This document shows, one piece after another, positions 32,323 through 44,112 of a stretch of DNA of 64,000 nucleotides. Both the position numbers and the translations under genes were made by a program. The DNA is taken from the NCBI GenBank assembly GCA_964016885.1, contig OZ024741.1, forward strand, positions 33,128,177-33,192,176, given 5' to 3'. Under the pieces are notes generated by a model, which saw only the letters and a list, made by a program, of their open reading frames with translations, did no database searches and was not told the origin of the DNA. The first letter of the stretch is position 1, and the number at the start of each line of letters is the position of its first letter. This DNA is from Eledone cirrhosa (Eukaryota; Mollusca; Cephalopoda; Octopoda; Eledonidae).

Positions 32323-32352
<30 letters not shown>
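32229..32352. repeat. (CATA)n microsatellite, about 120 bp
   Basis: About 30 tetranucleotide units forming the 5' boundary of the LINE fragment. Confidence 0.97.
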
Positions 32353-32353
<1 letters not shown>

Positions 32354-33310
32354 TATGGAGGCTGAAAGGAAAATAATTAATAAAAGATTCAGCCGAAACA
32401 AAACATCAGTCTATAGGGATATGAAGGTCAACGTAATAAATGTCACAGAAATGTGTTTGGAGTTTGCCAAGCAACTACTAATTAACAAAACCGTGAGGTT
32501 TTGTGACAGAGGAGGAACATGGTTACAGTTTGACTGGACTTGAGAAAAGCATTCGATTCTGTTTCCCCCTTTTGGATGATTGAGGCCCTCCGACATGCTA
32601 AAGTCCCAGACACCATTATCAGAGCCATACAGAACCAATATTTTTCTTGGGTCACACCCTAAATTTAAAAACAGAGAAGGAGAACTCTATTTTCACTGAT
32701 AAAATAGAATATCACAGGGCAGTATTTCAAGGAGACAGTCACTTGAACTCCTCTTTTCTGCTAAAATAAGGATACATAATTAGCTCACAGAAGGACAGGA
32801 ATACAAACCTAACCAATAATTTATTTGTGGATGACCTGAAACTTTATGCCAAGAACATAAATGGGATGAAGAAATACCTTGACCTGGTTACGACATTCTC
32901 GAAAGATATAGGAATGGAGTTTGACCAGGATAAATGTTCATATATAATTGTATAGCAGGGAAAAACAACAAATCAATCTAGCAACATTTGTATCAATAGC
33001 CTGACTGTTTCACCAATATCTGACGAGGGCTGCTACAGGTACTTAAGAATAGATGAAAATATATCCTATGATGGTATTTCTAACAAGGAACGTGTAACTA
33101 GGGAATATAACACCCGTATAAGAAAAAATAGGGTCTTCTGAAATTTCTGCGCAGAAATAAATCAATGGCCTACAATGTGTTTGTTATGACTGTTCTGACA
33201 CTAGACAGTGGACGCGAGATGAAATCCGAGCTATCGATTAAGATACATCTCTGTCGAATTAATAAAAAATCTGCAGATACATCACCTTTGATAATAGGTT
33301 TAGATTTGTA
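32353..33310 (+). pseudogene. Heavily decayed LINE reverse transcriptase
   Basis: Across several frames the plus strand gives DLRKAFDSVSPFWMIEALRH (motif A, about 32535), VFQGDS (motif B remnant, about 32725) and LFVDDLKLYAK (motif C, about 32822). EFDQDKCSYI follows at about 32915. Many stops and shifts interrupt it and the spacing is shortened between motifs. The upstream 180 bp have an open frame (FSRNKTSVYRDMKVN) that may be the RT N-terminus. The family resembles an RT group I recall as common in cephalopods, but I cannot name the clade. Confidence 0.65.
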
Positions 33311-33916
33311 ACTGTGAACATTGGGGGACTAAAATATGTTAATAACTTCTTTTTCACACATCCTGAAAAGTTGGGGTTCACAAACCCCAAAAGAGCACGG
33401 ATTATGTTACAGGTACAATTAACGAAACTAAAATTACTCTCGAGTCTTGAAGAATCGTCCCCCTACCAGATTATTAATTTTTCAGATTTTTTCCACCACC
33501 ACCCAGGCCCTACTTATTAAATTTTGCTAACTAAGTCTGGGGAAATTTTATTTTAAGTGGTAGCATTCCTGTGACTATTAATTTTCTTTAGACATTATAA
33601 AACATTATACATGACAAAAAAATATGTGAGACCTATTATTTGGGGCCCGAGAGTATATAAAACATTTAATAGGTTTTGCATGTAATAATTACATATACAC
33701 ACTTGCAGCTATAGGAACACATGTATTTGTTCAAATATATCATTTAGAACATACAGATCCACACATGCAACAATATTCGTGCCTATACGTATACACACAA
33801 GTAGACAGACGTACATAATTAACTAGCTGATACCTAAATTCCAATGAAACGGCTTTGTTTCCGGATCAGAAATCAGACCTGTCACTATTGATGAGGAATT
33901 TCATGAATTAATCCAG

Positions 33917-33952
<36 letters not shown>

Positions 33953-34052
33953 ATAAAAATCCTATAAAAGGGTTAAGAGGGGGTCACCTTCTGATTATAC
34001 GTTTGGTACCAAACGCTCCCAGTGATACCAGTTGCCCTTGAGACATCCACGT
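33311..34052. other. Unassigned sequence
   Basis: Possible continuation of the decayed LINE to about 33520 (a 68-codon frame without a recognised motif), then AT-rich sequence with a short (TA)n at 33917-33943. Nothing else is recognised. Confidence 0.4.
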
Positions 34053-34241
34053 AATAATTGTTTCTACTTTTTGGCACAAGGCCAGCAATTACCCAGTGCA
34101 TTATTGGTACTTTATTTTATCGACCCCGTAAGGATGAAAGGCAAAGTTAATCTCGGCGGGATTTGAACTCAGACCATAAAGGGCCGTAACTCTTTGCTGC
34201 AAAGCATGGAGTCCGACCCTTTACCGATACTGCTAATCCAT
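34053..34241 (-). mobile_element. tRNA-derived SINE (OK/SK-like), minus strand
   Basis: Complete copy with the head near 34235 (TAGCAGTATCGGTAAAG on the minus strand) and B box GAGTTCAAATCCCG. It is slightly more diverged in the A box than the copy at 9727. Confidence 0.8.
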
Positions 34242-35095
34242 GTTCTAATAATATAGATTTATTAGAACTCTACGGAAGTCATATCTACACTCAACCCAAT
34301 GTACAGTGTATCATATTATGTGGCGTTTGCTCTGAATAAATTTTTCTAGAAATCGCTGTTTGTCAAAGAACTTTAACTATGCACCTATGAATCTAAAGAG
34401 CTACGCTGAGTCCCCTTGTTCGCGTTCTTCCTTAACTATGTCATTTCCCACAGGAATCAGTTATAAGGCATGTTGCAAAACCTTGTGTTTCCGATTTCAA
34501 AAGCAATTATAAATAAATTAAATGATATGAGGTTATTCAACATGTGATACTGCTTTTGGAAACTTTCCCTCCAAAACCTTTCCACAGGTCTCAGTAAAGT
34601 CATATTTAGTTTGTGGGATAGAAGATACAACAGGTTTTGCTAGGATTTTTGATTCTTACACATGTTGATTTCATCTTAAAGAATAATAATCTTATTCCTG
34701 TGGAATTTTCTACCCCATCTGTAAAAGATATACTCTAACTTTCAGCATAAAACTATTGTCTTCATTGGCAGTTTATCTTTTTTCATTGAGAAGTCCCTTG
34801 ATTTCCTTTTCTTCCAGCATGATGTTTTATTTATTTCCCAGATCATCCAAGGTTTCACGATAATATTTTGACAACGGTGTAAGCAGAAGAAAGGATGTTT
34901 TTTACGAGGAAAAATTTGATTTTGTAGGGTTTGTAGCACATGCAACTTCTATGTTTATATATTAATCTTTTAGCTTCATCACGAGACAATCTGTACATTT
35001 GACCTTACTCATAAAGAACATCAACTTCTCAAAATCCATTGTGAAAATGATGAAAAAACAAAGGTTTCGCCCCAGCATATATATATATATATAAA
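34242..35095. other. Unassigned sequence
   Basis: I see no reliable gene. On the minus strand near 34770-34950 the phrase ETLDDLGNK followed by EEKEIKGLLNEK in one frame hints at a decayed mobile-element protein, but stops are frequent and I cannot assign it. Confidence 0.3.
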
Positions 35096-35098
35096 TAA

Positions 35099-35249
<151 letters not shown>

Positions 35250-36099
35250 ACATTTTTATTTCTCCTCTTTCCACATATTTTACCTGAATGTAAGGAGGAG
35301 ACAAGCGTAGTAAGCTTTTTTCTGCCAAGCTTTGGCGTTTTCTTTGCCTTTCTTCTTCCAGTGAAAAATCATGTCCTCTAATTGGAAAAAATATAAAGAC
35401 CTTACAAATGATTTATGTGTGACAGAACTTTTTTAATTATATTTTCGAAATATCTTCTACGTGGGTTTTCGCCAAATCACCTTGTCTCGTGGAGAAATAA
35501 ATCTGAACGTAATTATCTTTTTGTATCTTTTCATTTTTTTACATACAATCTTTTGACTCCCTGCTGACATATGACCGAAAGCTGCACCACTTCCAATTTA
35601 TCAGCTACCATGTTAAATTCTAAAGTTATCAGTTCACATAAGGCTCTCATGTTTTTTATACTGGTTTAGTTGCAGTTATCATGATGTCGCTTCTGTCCCT
35701 ATTGTTGCTACCGTTATTACCACCTATATCCGACGGGAGATTGAGAGAAGTTAAAAAGCATTAGACAAATTGGCTAGAGGTAATTAATTACGCTTCTGAT
35801 TACCCTCTCAGTTCAAAAGCAGCTGAGGTCAAATTTGTTATTCATTTTGCTCTAGGTTCCTCAAAACAAAGTACCAGTCACGCAATGGGTCGATTTAATT
35901 GACAAATGTTTTGGCTTTGTGCCTATGTTAAAAACGATTAATATTATCACCATCTTTCAACATTTTCATATAATTTTCTATTGACGAACAAATGTACCTC
36001 CTTCTTCATAAGATGTGTACAGCATTGTTCTTTATTTGTGTACTTTAGAGTTTCTATGTTACACTGTTTTGCTTTGTTGTAAAGGTTTATTTTATTATT
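35250..36099. other. Unassigned sequence
   Basis: No gene, SINE or terminal repeat is recognised. Confidence 0.45.
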
Positions 36100-36421
36100 T
36101 CTTGTGTCTCTTACGTGTTTCATCTAGTTTTTATTGTAGGTATGTGCAGTGTTATTTGTGTTATTTTGTTAGATGGCGCTCCACTTGATATATGTTGCCA
36201 GTTTTGTCGGAATGGACGTGCACGGCATTAGAATCCTTAATAAAACGAATTCTATTCAACGGGTCCTGCTGGAAGGAATTGCTCCTATTCCGAAATTTGA
36301 TACTCCGTATGAGTTCCAAGACATCATTTTCGAAGGGTAGAAATGCTGGGTTACACGGAGGGTTATTATAGGTTTTAAACCAAAATTTATCCTGTTTGTT
36401 GTCCGCTTTTCGCCAACGCAA
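36100..36421 (-). pseudogene. PLE-B N-terminal fragment
   Basis: The minus-strand frame with LPFENDVLELIRSIKFRN, then VHVHSDKTGNIYQV, matches the conserved segment that precedes the RT in the PLE-B type family, where a DKT..YxV motif is typical. Stops appear downstream and RT motif A is absent. It ends at 36421, exactly where a dispersed 475-bp repeat begins. Confidence 0.6.
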
Positions 36422-36423
36422 CC

Positions 36424-36899
36424 TTCAATTACCTTTGTTTTTTATTTACTTCATTCTTAACTCTGAAGCCGAGAATCATTCGGTTTCCTAGTTAGAATTT
36501 TAGTCTACGACTTCAGTTATACCATTTACGTGGTTTTGTCTTTGCGTACAATTGTTCTCCACGGTCCACATATGATGTATTATCTTCGTTTTTTCCGTTC
36601 ATTGCCAGAAAACGTCTCTATGAACCACCAAATAGAATATTAGTCTACGACTTCTTTTATACCATAAACGTGGTTTTGTTTTTGCGTGTAATTGTTTTTC
36701 ACCGCTCCAAATATTGACGTATTATATTCGTTTTTTCCTGTTCTTTGCCAGGGAATGTTTCCACGAACAAAGTATCGTCTTCCTGTCTTCCTCCGGTTGC
36801 AACGTTTTTCAAAATATTTACTTCTGCGTTCACAGATTGTTTTTTTTAGTTTCAGAAGATCCCGTTAAGAGTGAAAGCAGCGATTCTTTTCTTAAACGT
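36424..36899 (-). repeat. Dispersed repeat R, minus-strand copy
   Basis: About 475 bp matching 48705-49183 in inverse orientation. It contains two tandem units of about 140 bp (each with GTCGTAGACTAA and a GAACGG..AAAACGAA block in the plus-oriented copy). No ORF is present. Family unknown. Confidence 0.8.
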
Positions 36900-36915
36900 T
36901 AATCTGAATAATATC

Positions 36916-37051
36916 TAAACATAGAAATGACCCAGCAGATAGGCAAATCAGAGAGGCAAGTGAAATAGAACTTAGAAGGCAAAAGCTAAACAGAAAAAAT
37001 GAATGGAATAACAACAATACCCAAACAAACAATACTGACTTAAGAGAAATA

Positions 37052-37094
<43 letters not shown>

Positions 37095-37382
37095 ACAGAT
37101 TAAATAAAGATGGCGTAAATATACAATACAACAGGAGGAACATAATAGCACCACTGGCGATGTTGCAGATGTGCAACGAAAGAACTTTGTTAGACTATAT
37201 ATATGTATTTATATCTATATTATATCTGTATTTTTGACCGTTGGTCAGTCAATGGTAAACATTGAGGACCGAATGAATTAACTGATATAAAAGATACAGA
37301 AGTGAAAACCAACCAAACTGTGAGTGTGTTCTGTTATAATTCTGGCAATATTATTACAACAATATGACCCTCCCCAAGTATC

Positions 37383-37385
<3 letters not shown>
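36916..37385 (+). pseudogene. PLE-A-like 3' fragment
   Basis: The frame HRNDPADRQIREASEIELRR then KLNRKNEW ends in a stop near 37053 and matches the last 40 codons of the PLE-A nuclease ORF (RQITEAINI..LNRKYEW). An (AAAT)n run, a 3' UTR and the terminal TATGACCCTCCCCAAGTATC follow, the diverged form of the PLE-A end. It is a relative rather than a copy of the element at 3.6 kb. Confidence 0.75.

Positions 37386-37440
<55 letters not shown>
37386..37440. repeat. (TA)n microsatellite
   Basis: About 26 TA units at the outer end of the PLE-A-like fragment, the same arrangement as at 7562 and 20056. Confidence 0.95.
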
Positions 37441-37442
<2 letters not shown>

Positions 37443-37770
37443 TGTTCTGTTTTGTGCAAACTATTCACCAATCAGTTCCTGTCGATTGCGCCCATATTTG
37501 AATTGATATATTAAGGTATTGAAGTATTGAGGTATTGAGGTATATATTGAGATGTGCCGAATTACAGATCAATCAAATAAGATCTAAAGTTTGCACACTC
37601 TCACATCTTTTTATTTACGACGATTGTTTGGATCTGGTTTATAGTATATTGTCTTTTCTGTTCACTTTACTGAATCCAATATGGAAACCACACGACAGGA
37701 GGAAATAAAATGAAAATAAGTAGGCGGGACACGTTCTAAATAAACAATTATATTGGTGATAGAGAAATAT
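37441..37770. other. Unassigned sequence
   Basis: Nothing recognised apart from a small GAGGTATTGAGGTAT duplication at about 37520-37545. Confidence 0.45.
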
Positions 37771-37782
37771 TTATGCATGAAA

Positions 37783-38880
37783 TTAATAACAAGAAATGAC
37801 TCTTTGTAAATCTCTTGACATACATGCTGTAAACTTCAGTTGTTTTTTTAACAGATCTATCTTGATCACATAATTGGCCATAGCCATCCAACGAGACAGG
37901 TGGGGAAATTCTGGGTCCAAGAAGAAGAACTGGAGAGATGGCCAACCACCAAGATAGTGAAGGGAGAGCTTTATGAACTCGGCATAGTCGTCTCGGGGAT
38001 GATCTCCAGAAAGCGGTATAGTCAGTAGATATTTAACCATCTCTTCCCGCTTTTGCTTGTAAAAATCTTCCATGGGCCCATCATCATCATCATCCAGGAT
38101 AGTTTGATAATAAGACTTATCGATGAAGTCCCAATGTTCCTGGAACTTTTTTAACATTGGGATACTGACACCAGATGATTAGGAAAAGATCTCAAAGACT
38201 TTCTTCAAAACCAGTTCAAGAATGTGATGGCAGCAAGCCAGCCACAAGAGATATTTTTACAGAACTACTTCAATTTTCGTATTGACTTCTTGGTGCCAGT
38301 ATTTCGAGCAGTGATGTAGAACGACATACCAATTATTTTATCCTAAATTTTGGGTCGTTGAATTTCCTTCAAAATAACTTCAGTGCCTTGTCCGGTTCCA
38401 CCTCTCGCAATAGTTACACATAAGAGCCCCTCCGTAGCGAAATCTGGAATCTGATCTTCGAGTGTGCTAGATCGGGAAGCCGATAATAATCAGTCACCAT
38501 CCCAGTGAAGAGCTAGCCAGGATTTATTTTGAGGTGGGAAAGCGGATAACTCGATTTGCTGAGCCATCATCTCACAGTGAATGGTTCTCGTTCGATAAAC
38601 AGTTGAGGGGGAAATCGAAAGTTCAGACAGATCATGACCAAGACTCTCTGCTATTATGATGTAAGAAGTACTTCCTCATAGTTTCTCCCATTTCAACGTG
38701 GCAACAAGAGTGTCGTAAAGAGTCGGCTTTATTTGCAGTGGTTCTGGGGGCGGTGCTGACTTGAAGAGTTCATCATCATCATCACTACCAGATGAGCTAG
38801 ATGACGAACCTTCAAGAGATACTTTCTCGGATATCCTCTTGACTCCTTCATCCTGCTTTTTCTTTCTCATTTTCATATCG
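37783..38880 (-). pseudogene. Transposase-like gene of unnamed family, decayed
   Basis: Several frames together give, from 5' to 3', a Ser/Asp-rich acidic N-terminal stretch (about 38760-38800), then ISPSTVYRTRTIHC and WLALHWDG, then MSFYITARNTGT. The 3' part is an open frame of 124 codons with YAEFIKLSLHYLGGWPS and LSRWMAMANYVIKI. The HWDGK, D-T-x-x-N-TG and RWMA-type motifs match a widespread family of unnamed transposase-like proteins I recall from aphids, hydra and molluscs. Acidic motif residues suggest a DDE/RNase-H fold, which is inference. Stops and shifts occur about every 200 bp. Terminal repeats are not identified. Confidence 0.5.
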
Positions 38881-39371
38881 TGAATCGTGTTTTCCTTCTT
38901 CTAAATGGCTCTTACATGTTCAGCATTACCACCAGCCAGGAATGAAGATTCGATCTTTCTTCTGTATCTCAAAGAAAGATTTATCTTCAGATGGGACATC
39001 CTTTCATTCGCGAAAGTCCTTGCTTGCAATGTCAGAACTTTCCTCGAGATCACCTTTTCAAATTTCACCTTACAATTGCTCTCTCAGAGATCTTTAATTT
39101 TTTTTCTCAGCCCTTGATAATCTTTATACAATATTAGGATTGAAGTGCAGATGTTTTCTTCCGTTTTTGGTATCTTCTGGCTAGTGTCATTTATGGCAAC
39201 TGAATTTCTCTCCCCGAGTTCGACAATAGCACTTGTTGTTTGGAGGCGAGTTGAGTCTGAGGTAACTCACATACGGGCTTTTTCTTAAGCTGCCAAATGG
39301 TCTTTCTGGTTTAGCTGTGAAAAATGTAAAGATGTAAAACAAAATCAATTAATCAGTTTTATTTTAACTGT
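38881..39371. other. Unassigned sequence, possible upstream part of the transposase-like gene
   Basis: The minus strand can be read as a few short Lys/Glu-rich frames but nothing diagnostic. Confidence 0.3.
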
Positions 39372-39628
39372 GAAGGCGCATGGCTTAGTGGTTAGAGTTT
39401 TGGGCTTGCAATCGAAAGGTTGTGTGTTCAATTCTCGGATCGGGTCGTGTGTTGTTTCCTTGAGCAAGACACTTTATTTCACGTTGCTCCAGTTTACTCA
39501 GCTGTAGAAATGAGATGATGAGACTGGGGTCCCTATCATTAAATTACCCAAGACACATCCAACGAGATATACCTTGGAGGAGGCCAGCTAAACCTGCATA
39601 GGTGTGATATGTCACAACAACAACAATT
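39372..39628 (+). mobile_element. tRNA-derived SINE (second family), plus strand
   Basis: A box TGGCTTAGTGGTTAGAG at 39382 and B-box-like GTTCAATTCTC at 39428 are followed by the body with GAGCAAGACACTTTATTTCA, then a 3' tail of CAACAACAA. It is the better preserved of the two copies of this family; the head keeps tRNA spacing between boxes. Confidence 0.82.
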
Positions 39629-39886
39629 TAACGAACCTTTGTGTTCTTACATTACTGGAACCCATTCAGGTAATGTAAAGCAAAAATTATTTCATAATTT
39701 ATAAAAACGGATGGAACTTGACGAAAACCAGTGTGTTTACTACTCAACAACAAAACCAACACTGAACCTTGCAATGTACCTTGCATTAGGACCTTAGTGT
39801 TACCTCATTATCTTGTTGAATTATCAAAACAATTATCGAAAAGCTCAACTCATCAACGTGATACCAAATACTTCTTTGTACAAACA
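39629..39886. other. Unassigned sequence
   Basis: About 260 bp between two SINEs of different families; nothing recognised. Confidence 0.45.
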
Positions 39887-40101
39887 ATGGTTTCTTATAT
39901 AGGCAAAAGGCCAACAATTTTGGGGCAGGGGACAGTCGATTAAATCGACTCCAGTACGTGACTGGTACTTTATTTTATCGACCCCGTAAGGATGCAAGGC
40001 AAAGTTAACCTCGGCGGGATTTGAAGTCAGATCATAAAGGGCCGTAACTATATACTGCAAAATATGTTATCCGACGCTCTACCGATACTGCCAATCCGCT
40101 G
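39887..40101 (-). mobile_element. tRNA-derived SINE (OK/SK-like), longer variant
   Basis: It carries an extra 35 bp (GGGGCAGGGGACAGTCGATT region, about 39920-39955) that the other copies in the window lack. The tRNA-like head ends GGCAGCGGATTGGCAGTATC on the minus strand. This may be the ancestral longer form or a separate subfamily. Confidence 0.8.
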
Positions 40102-40423
40102 CCCTCTGTACAAACAATAAAAACAAATCACTGATGTAAAATTATTTCTACATACTTAGTTTAAATTTATGGTTCATTTCTTCTTTATTTAAGATCCTAT
40201 AAGTGGTAGTACACAGACAAAAATGGACAGAAAATTCAATCTGGTTACAACCAAGAAGAGTTGAAGTAAATTCTTTTCATCTTTAGGAGGTGGATAGCAT
40301 TAAAAAAGCAGCAAATTGTGCAACCTCTAAATATATTCATACCTTGTATGTAAAATAAATTCAGAACGCAATCGACCTAAAATGATTTCAACTAAAACAT
40401 TTTCCCTATAAATATGAAACACC

Positions 40424-40428
<5 letters not shown>
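40102..40428. other. Unassigned AT-rich sequence
   Basis: Nothing recognised. Confidence 0.45.

Positions 40429-40488
<60 letters not shown>
40429..40488. repeat. (TA)n microsatellite
   Basis: About 29 TA units, 13 bp from the hammerhead motif. Confidence 0.95.
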
Positions 40489-40490
<2 letters not shown>

Positions 40491-40500
40491 AATACAATAT

Positions 40501-40578
40501 AATTACCTCATTACCAGAGGTTTCCCGAATAAGACGAATACAAGAAACGTCCGTATTCGTTCGTCAGACAAGTCAATT
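40501..40578 (-). ncRNA. Hammerhead ribozyme-like motif, solitary
   Basis: On the minus strand an 11-bp stem I (AATTGACTTGT with ATGAGGTAATT, one mismatch, three wobbles) closes CTGACGA at 40567-40561. Stem II has CGAATA/TATTCG at the base and GACG/CGTC above. GAAA is at 40524-40521, stem III CC/GG with loop TCT, and the cleavage site is TA. No inverted partner was found nearby. It resembles the motif at 48016 in stem III and the stem I 3' strand (both end TAATTAT), suggesting one family. Confidence 0.73.
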
Positions 40579-41107
40579 TAAAACATAGTGAAATATTTGA
40601 AAAATCTCCTCAAGAAAGGCAAAAGTTTAACGGGCAAAAAAAATATATAAATAAAAGGAATAATACAAGAGATATATAAAAATAAAAATAAAAATATATA
40701 GTAAGGAGATGTGTATAAATGTGTGTATATGCACCTACAAATGTACATATGTGTGTATGTACAAATGCATGTGTATAGTGAAAAAATGTGTGCGTAAGTA
40801 CATACATGAGGGCAAGCATATCATTGTATGTGTGACCACAAATATGTATATAATATATGTTGAAAAAGGAATTGTAAGATAATAGAGTTAGCGTACATAC
40901 AGACTCAGGGACTAACAATTGAAGTATATACACATACAAGGATGAAAGGACGCGCGCGTATAAACATACACACACGCGCAACTACATACATGTATGTGAT
41001 ATATACAGGGAAGGGAGTGTATCAGTCAAAGCGGTGTCAGACTGAAAGTCGATACAAATGTAAAAATATAAAATATGAAAAATTAATGAAATAATATCTA
41101 AAATCTA
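40579..41107. other. Unassigned sequence
   Basis: AT-rich with TGTGTATG-like stretches; no gene recognised. Confidence 0.45.
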
Positions 41108-41925
41108 ACCCAGAGAACCCATTCGATGTCTCTATGGGTTCTCTTGACAGTGCTGACGTGTGTGATTTAGTCGGACTATTCCTCCTACACACACTTAAAG
41201 AGAAATTCCCTAACCATACCTTTGGGCTTTATCATGACGATGCTCTAATACTTTCCGATACCACTATAGGCCATAACTTAGATAGATTCAGGAAAGACTT
41301 AATAATAACCTTCGCTAGTTTTAATCTTAAAATTACTATTGACACTAACCTTTCTAATGTTAATTTTCTAGATATAAACCTACTGTTCTTATAAACCGTT
41401 CCATAAACCAAATGAAAATTTAAAATATATAAATAAAGGCTCTTGCCATCCTCCTATAGTTTTTAAAAACCTTATCCCTAATATTAGCCGTAGGATCTCC
41501 ACCCTCTCTTCCTCAGAAGCTATTTTCAATAAGGCTATAATAAAGCCCTTCAATAATAAAGCCCTTCAAAATAGCGGATTTAGCGAACCGAGTAAGTACA
41601 TACCCAACAATACTAACTCCTTTAAACATAATAATAGGAAAAGAAAAATAATCTTTAGCAGTTAAAACTAATGTAGGCAAAACATTCCTAGAGCTCTTAG
41701 ATAAACATTTCCCTAGAACACATAGATACTATAAGATCTTCAATTGAAACTGTGTCAAAATCAGCTACTCCTGCGGTCCCTCTATTAAATTCTATATCCT
41801 CAATAAGAAAATACCCAGAGAACATCAAAATTGCTCCTGTAGAGTCAAAAGTGAATGCCCATTACAAGGTAAATGCAACACTAAAGCCATTGTATATGAG
41901 GCTAAAGTGACTCACGTCCAGAAAT
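41108..41925 (+). pseudogene. PLE-B RT/GIY-YIG fragment, decayed
   Basis: It starts just before RT motif B (FDVSMGSLDSADVCDLVGLF), keeps motif C FGLYHDDALIL, and is open to 41394. Beyond that, frames are broken but recognisable: [33 protein letters not shown] (the zinc linker) and IVYEAKV, the first half of GIY-YIG. It stops there, before the YIG half. N-terminal RT (motif A) is absent. Family assignment follows from close similarity to the fragments at 17228 and 49689. Confidence 0.8.
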
Positions 41926-41971
41926 AGCCGTCGAAACGGCTTGAACTCTGCCGTCGGGATCATACTTTTTC

Positions 41972-41980
<9 letters not shown>
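41926..41980 (+). repeat. Short repeat shared with 51430-51495
   Basis: CAGAAATAGCCGTCGAAACG and the following CTTGAACTCTGCCGTCGG match the minus strand at 51434-51492. Both copies end in TCCTAT(TA)n. It may be a terminus of a larger element that captured the PLE-B end; function unknown. Confidence 0.65.

Positions 41981-42036
<56 letters not shown>
41981..42036. repeat. (TA)n microsatellite
   Basis: About 28 TA units. Confidence 0.95.
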
Positions 42037-42037
<1 letters not shown>

Positions 42038-43261
42038 GTAAAACCTGGCTTAATACGAAGAGGGAATTTTGAGAGAAAGCTTCGGGAAAGTTTTTAATTG
42101 GTTTCAAAACACTGAAAATTCGTGTCTTTCTTTATGGCGTTTATTCTTCTCCAACATGATTAAGTTATGACAAGTGATAATTTAGTAGTATTGCTGTCAG
42201 ATTATGTGACTAACCTGTAAACATCAAGAAGCTAAACGTTATAAATCAGTGTTTCCTAAATTGGGGGTTTATATTCTAAGTTCAGAATTTCAAGTATCTT
42301 GTTATGAATATAAAATACACACGCTATTGGGTAATTCTTCTCTAAGTATAATCATTAATCTCTTATTTCAGCCCTAGAACAATTTGAGAGATGGATTCAA
42401 GGAGGAAATCATTTATGTTAATAGAGCTCTTGATAGTAGAATGTTAAGAAATCTCTGTTCTAAATGATTTAAACGCAATAATTATACTTTTGCTTGTTCT
42501 CCAAATCAACCGAAGCGCCAAATAATGAAAGTAGTCAAAACGGACCATTGTATCTCGAATTAAAATGCATGAGTTGATGAACGTTGCAGCTGTAAATTAA
42601 ATGGGGATAAATGCAATAGTTTGTAGTTTATTAAGCATGTAAAAAGCGTTAACTATCGATGTAAACTTTGTAAGAGAGAGGCAATGTCTGCCAGGTAGTA
42701 CATACAAAAATTAAGGTCCGATATTGAAGCAATTTTTCGGGTTATGAGGCGCATATAAATATAAGACAGGCAATTATTTTGAAAAAAATTTAGTTTGGCA
42801 AACAAAGCTATAGTGTTTATGATCTTTATTAGGTGTATAGAACGTAATCATATTTTGACATCAAGATTTGGGGTTTTAAAAAAGTGCGTTTTATACACCG
42901 AAAAATATAATGTCATACTTGACAGATTTTACAGTCATTCTATGATGGCAATTTGTAAGCATTTTAAGTGCGACATTTTACTTTTGCCAGCTCAGATAAG
43001 TATCTCTGCTTATAAAAGGTCTGGGCACCATACTCACAAATCATGTGGAAAGGAGAAAAAATATTCAGAATAAATATGTTCATAAGTCAAAGATCATGGT
43101 TAGGGTTATTTTTATTTTTATTTTTAATTCTGTTTCTTATGCAGAATAGTAAATTTCTAATAAAATACTAAATGTTGTTCCTGGTTTCTTTCCTTTTAAA
43201 TGGCCATTGCACATTTTGATCGTTTCACATAGGGCTTTATGGTGCTTTCATTTATGTGTAT
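42037..43261. other. Unassigned AT-rich sequence, 1.2 kb
   Basis: One of the longest stretches without any element I can name. A 92-codon frame at 42795-43073 has no recognised motif and AT-driven composition; I treat it as chance. No SINE, terminal repeat or hammerhead core is visible on either strand. Confidence 0.5.
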
Positions 43262-43705
43262 ATGTGTTTTGGTAAGTCTGTGTGTCTGTTTGAGTGTGTA
43301 TACGTGTGTGTACATATATGTGTTTATTGGTGAGTCTATGTGTCTGTGTGAGTATGTAATTGTATGCGTGTGCGTACCTATATATGTGTAATTGTGAGTC
43401 TATGTGACTGTGTGAGTATGTAATTGTATACGTGTGTGTACCTATATGTGTGTATTTGTGAGTCTATGTGACTGTGTGAGTATGTATTTGTATACGTGTG
43501 TGTACCTATATATGTGTAATTGTGAGTCAATCTGTCTGTGTGAGTATGTAATTGTATACGTGTGTACCTATATGTGTGTAATTGTGAGTCAATGTTTTCT
43601 GTGTGAGTATGTAATTGTATACGGGTGTGTACCAATATATGTGTATTTGTGAGTCTATGTGACTGTGTGAGTATGTAATTGTATGCGTGCGTATATGTGT
43701 GTATT
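43262..43705. repeat. Minisatellite, about 64-bp unit, seven copies
   Basis: The phrase GTGAGTCTATGTG recurs with starts near 43331, 43395, 43459, 43523, 43585 and 43650. Each unit also carries GTATGTAATTGTATACGTG and ACCTATATATGTG. TG-rich frames across it encode Cys/Val/Tyr peptides and are not genes. Confidence 0.9.
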
Positions 43706-43865
43706 CATTGGCGTAAACAGGGTGTTACAAGGAAAAACATAAATTTAAATATTCAACATATACAGATCAATAAAAGGAGCACCAGACTGAGATAAGTACT
43801 GGCTAAAATACCTTGAAGGCAATGGAACAGTATGGCAGCATTCAAATGATTGAAAGCCTTATCAG

Positions 43866-43971
43866 ATTATATATATGTGTGTATATATATATATATATGT
43901 GTGTGGGGGGGGGGGGGTAATAAATATATATATATGTATGTATATACACATATATATATAATATATATATA

Positions 43972-44058
<87 letters not shown>

Positions 44059-44112
44059 AGAGAGAGAGATAACATATAAACATATATATATAGAGAGAGA
44101 TATGGGGGATAT
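43866..44112. repeat. (TA)n, poly-G, (TA)n and (GA)n microsatellite cluster
   Basis: TA tracts at 43867-43900 and 43918-44006, a 13-bp G run at 43905-43917, and GA units at 44006-44070. Confidence 0.95.

Noticed and set aside
39372..39450. Functional tRNA gene
   Set aside because: A and B boxes are present, but the head lacks a full cloverleaf and continues into a shared SINE body and tail.
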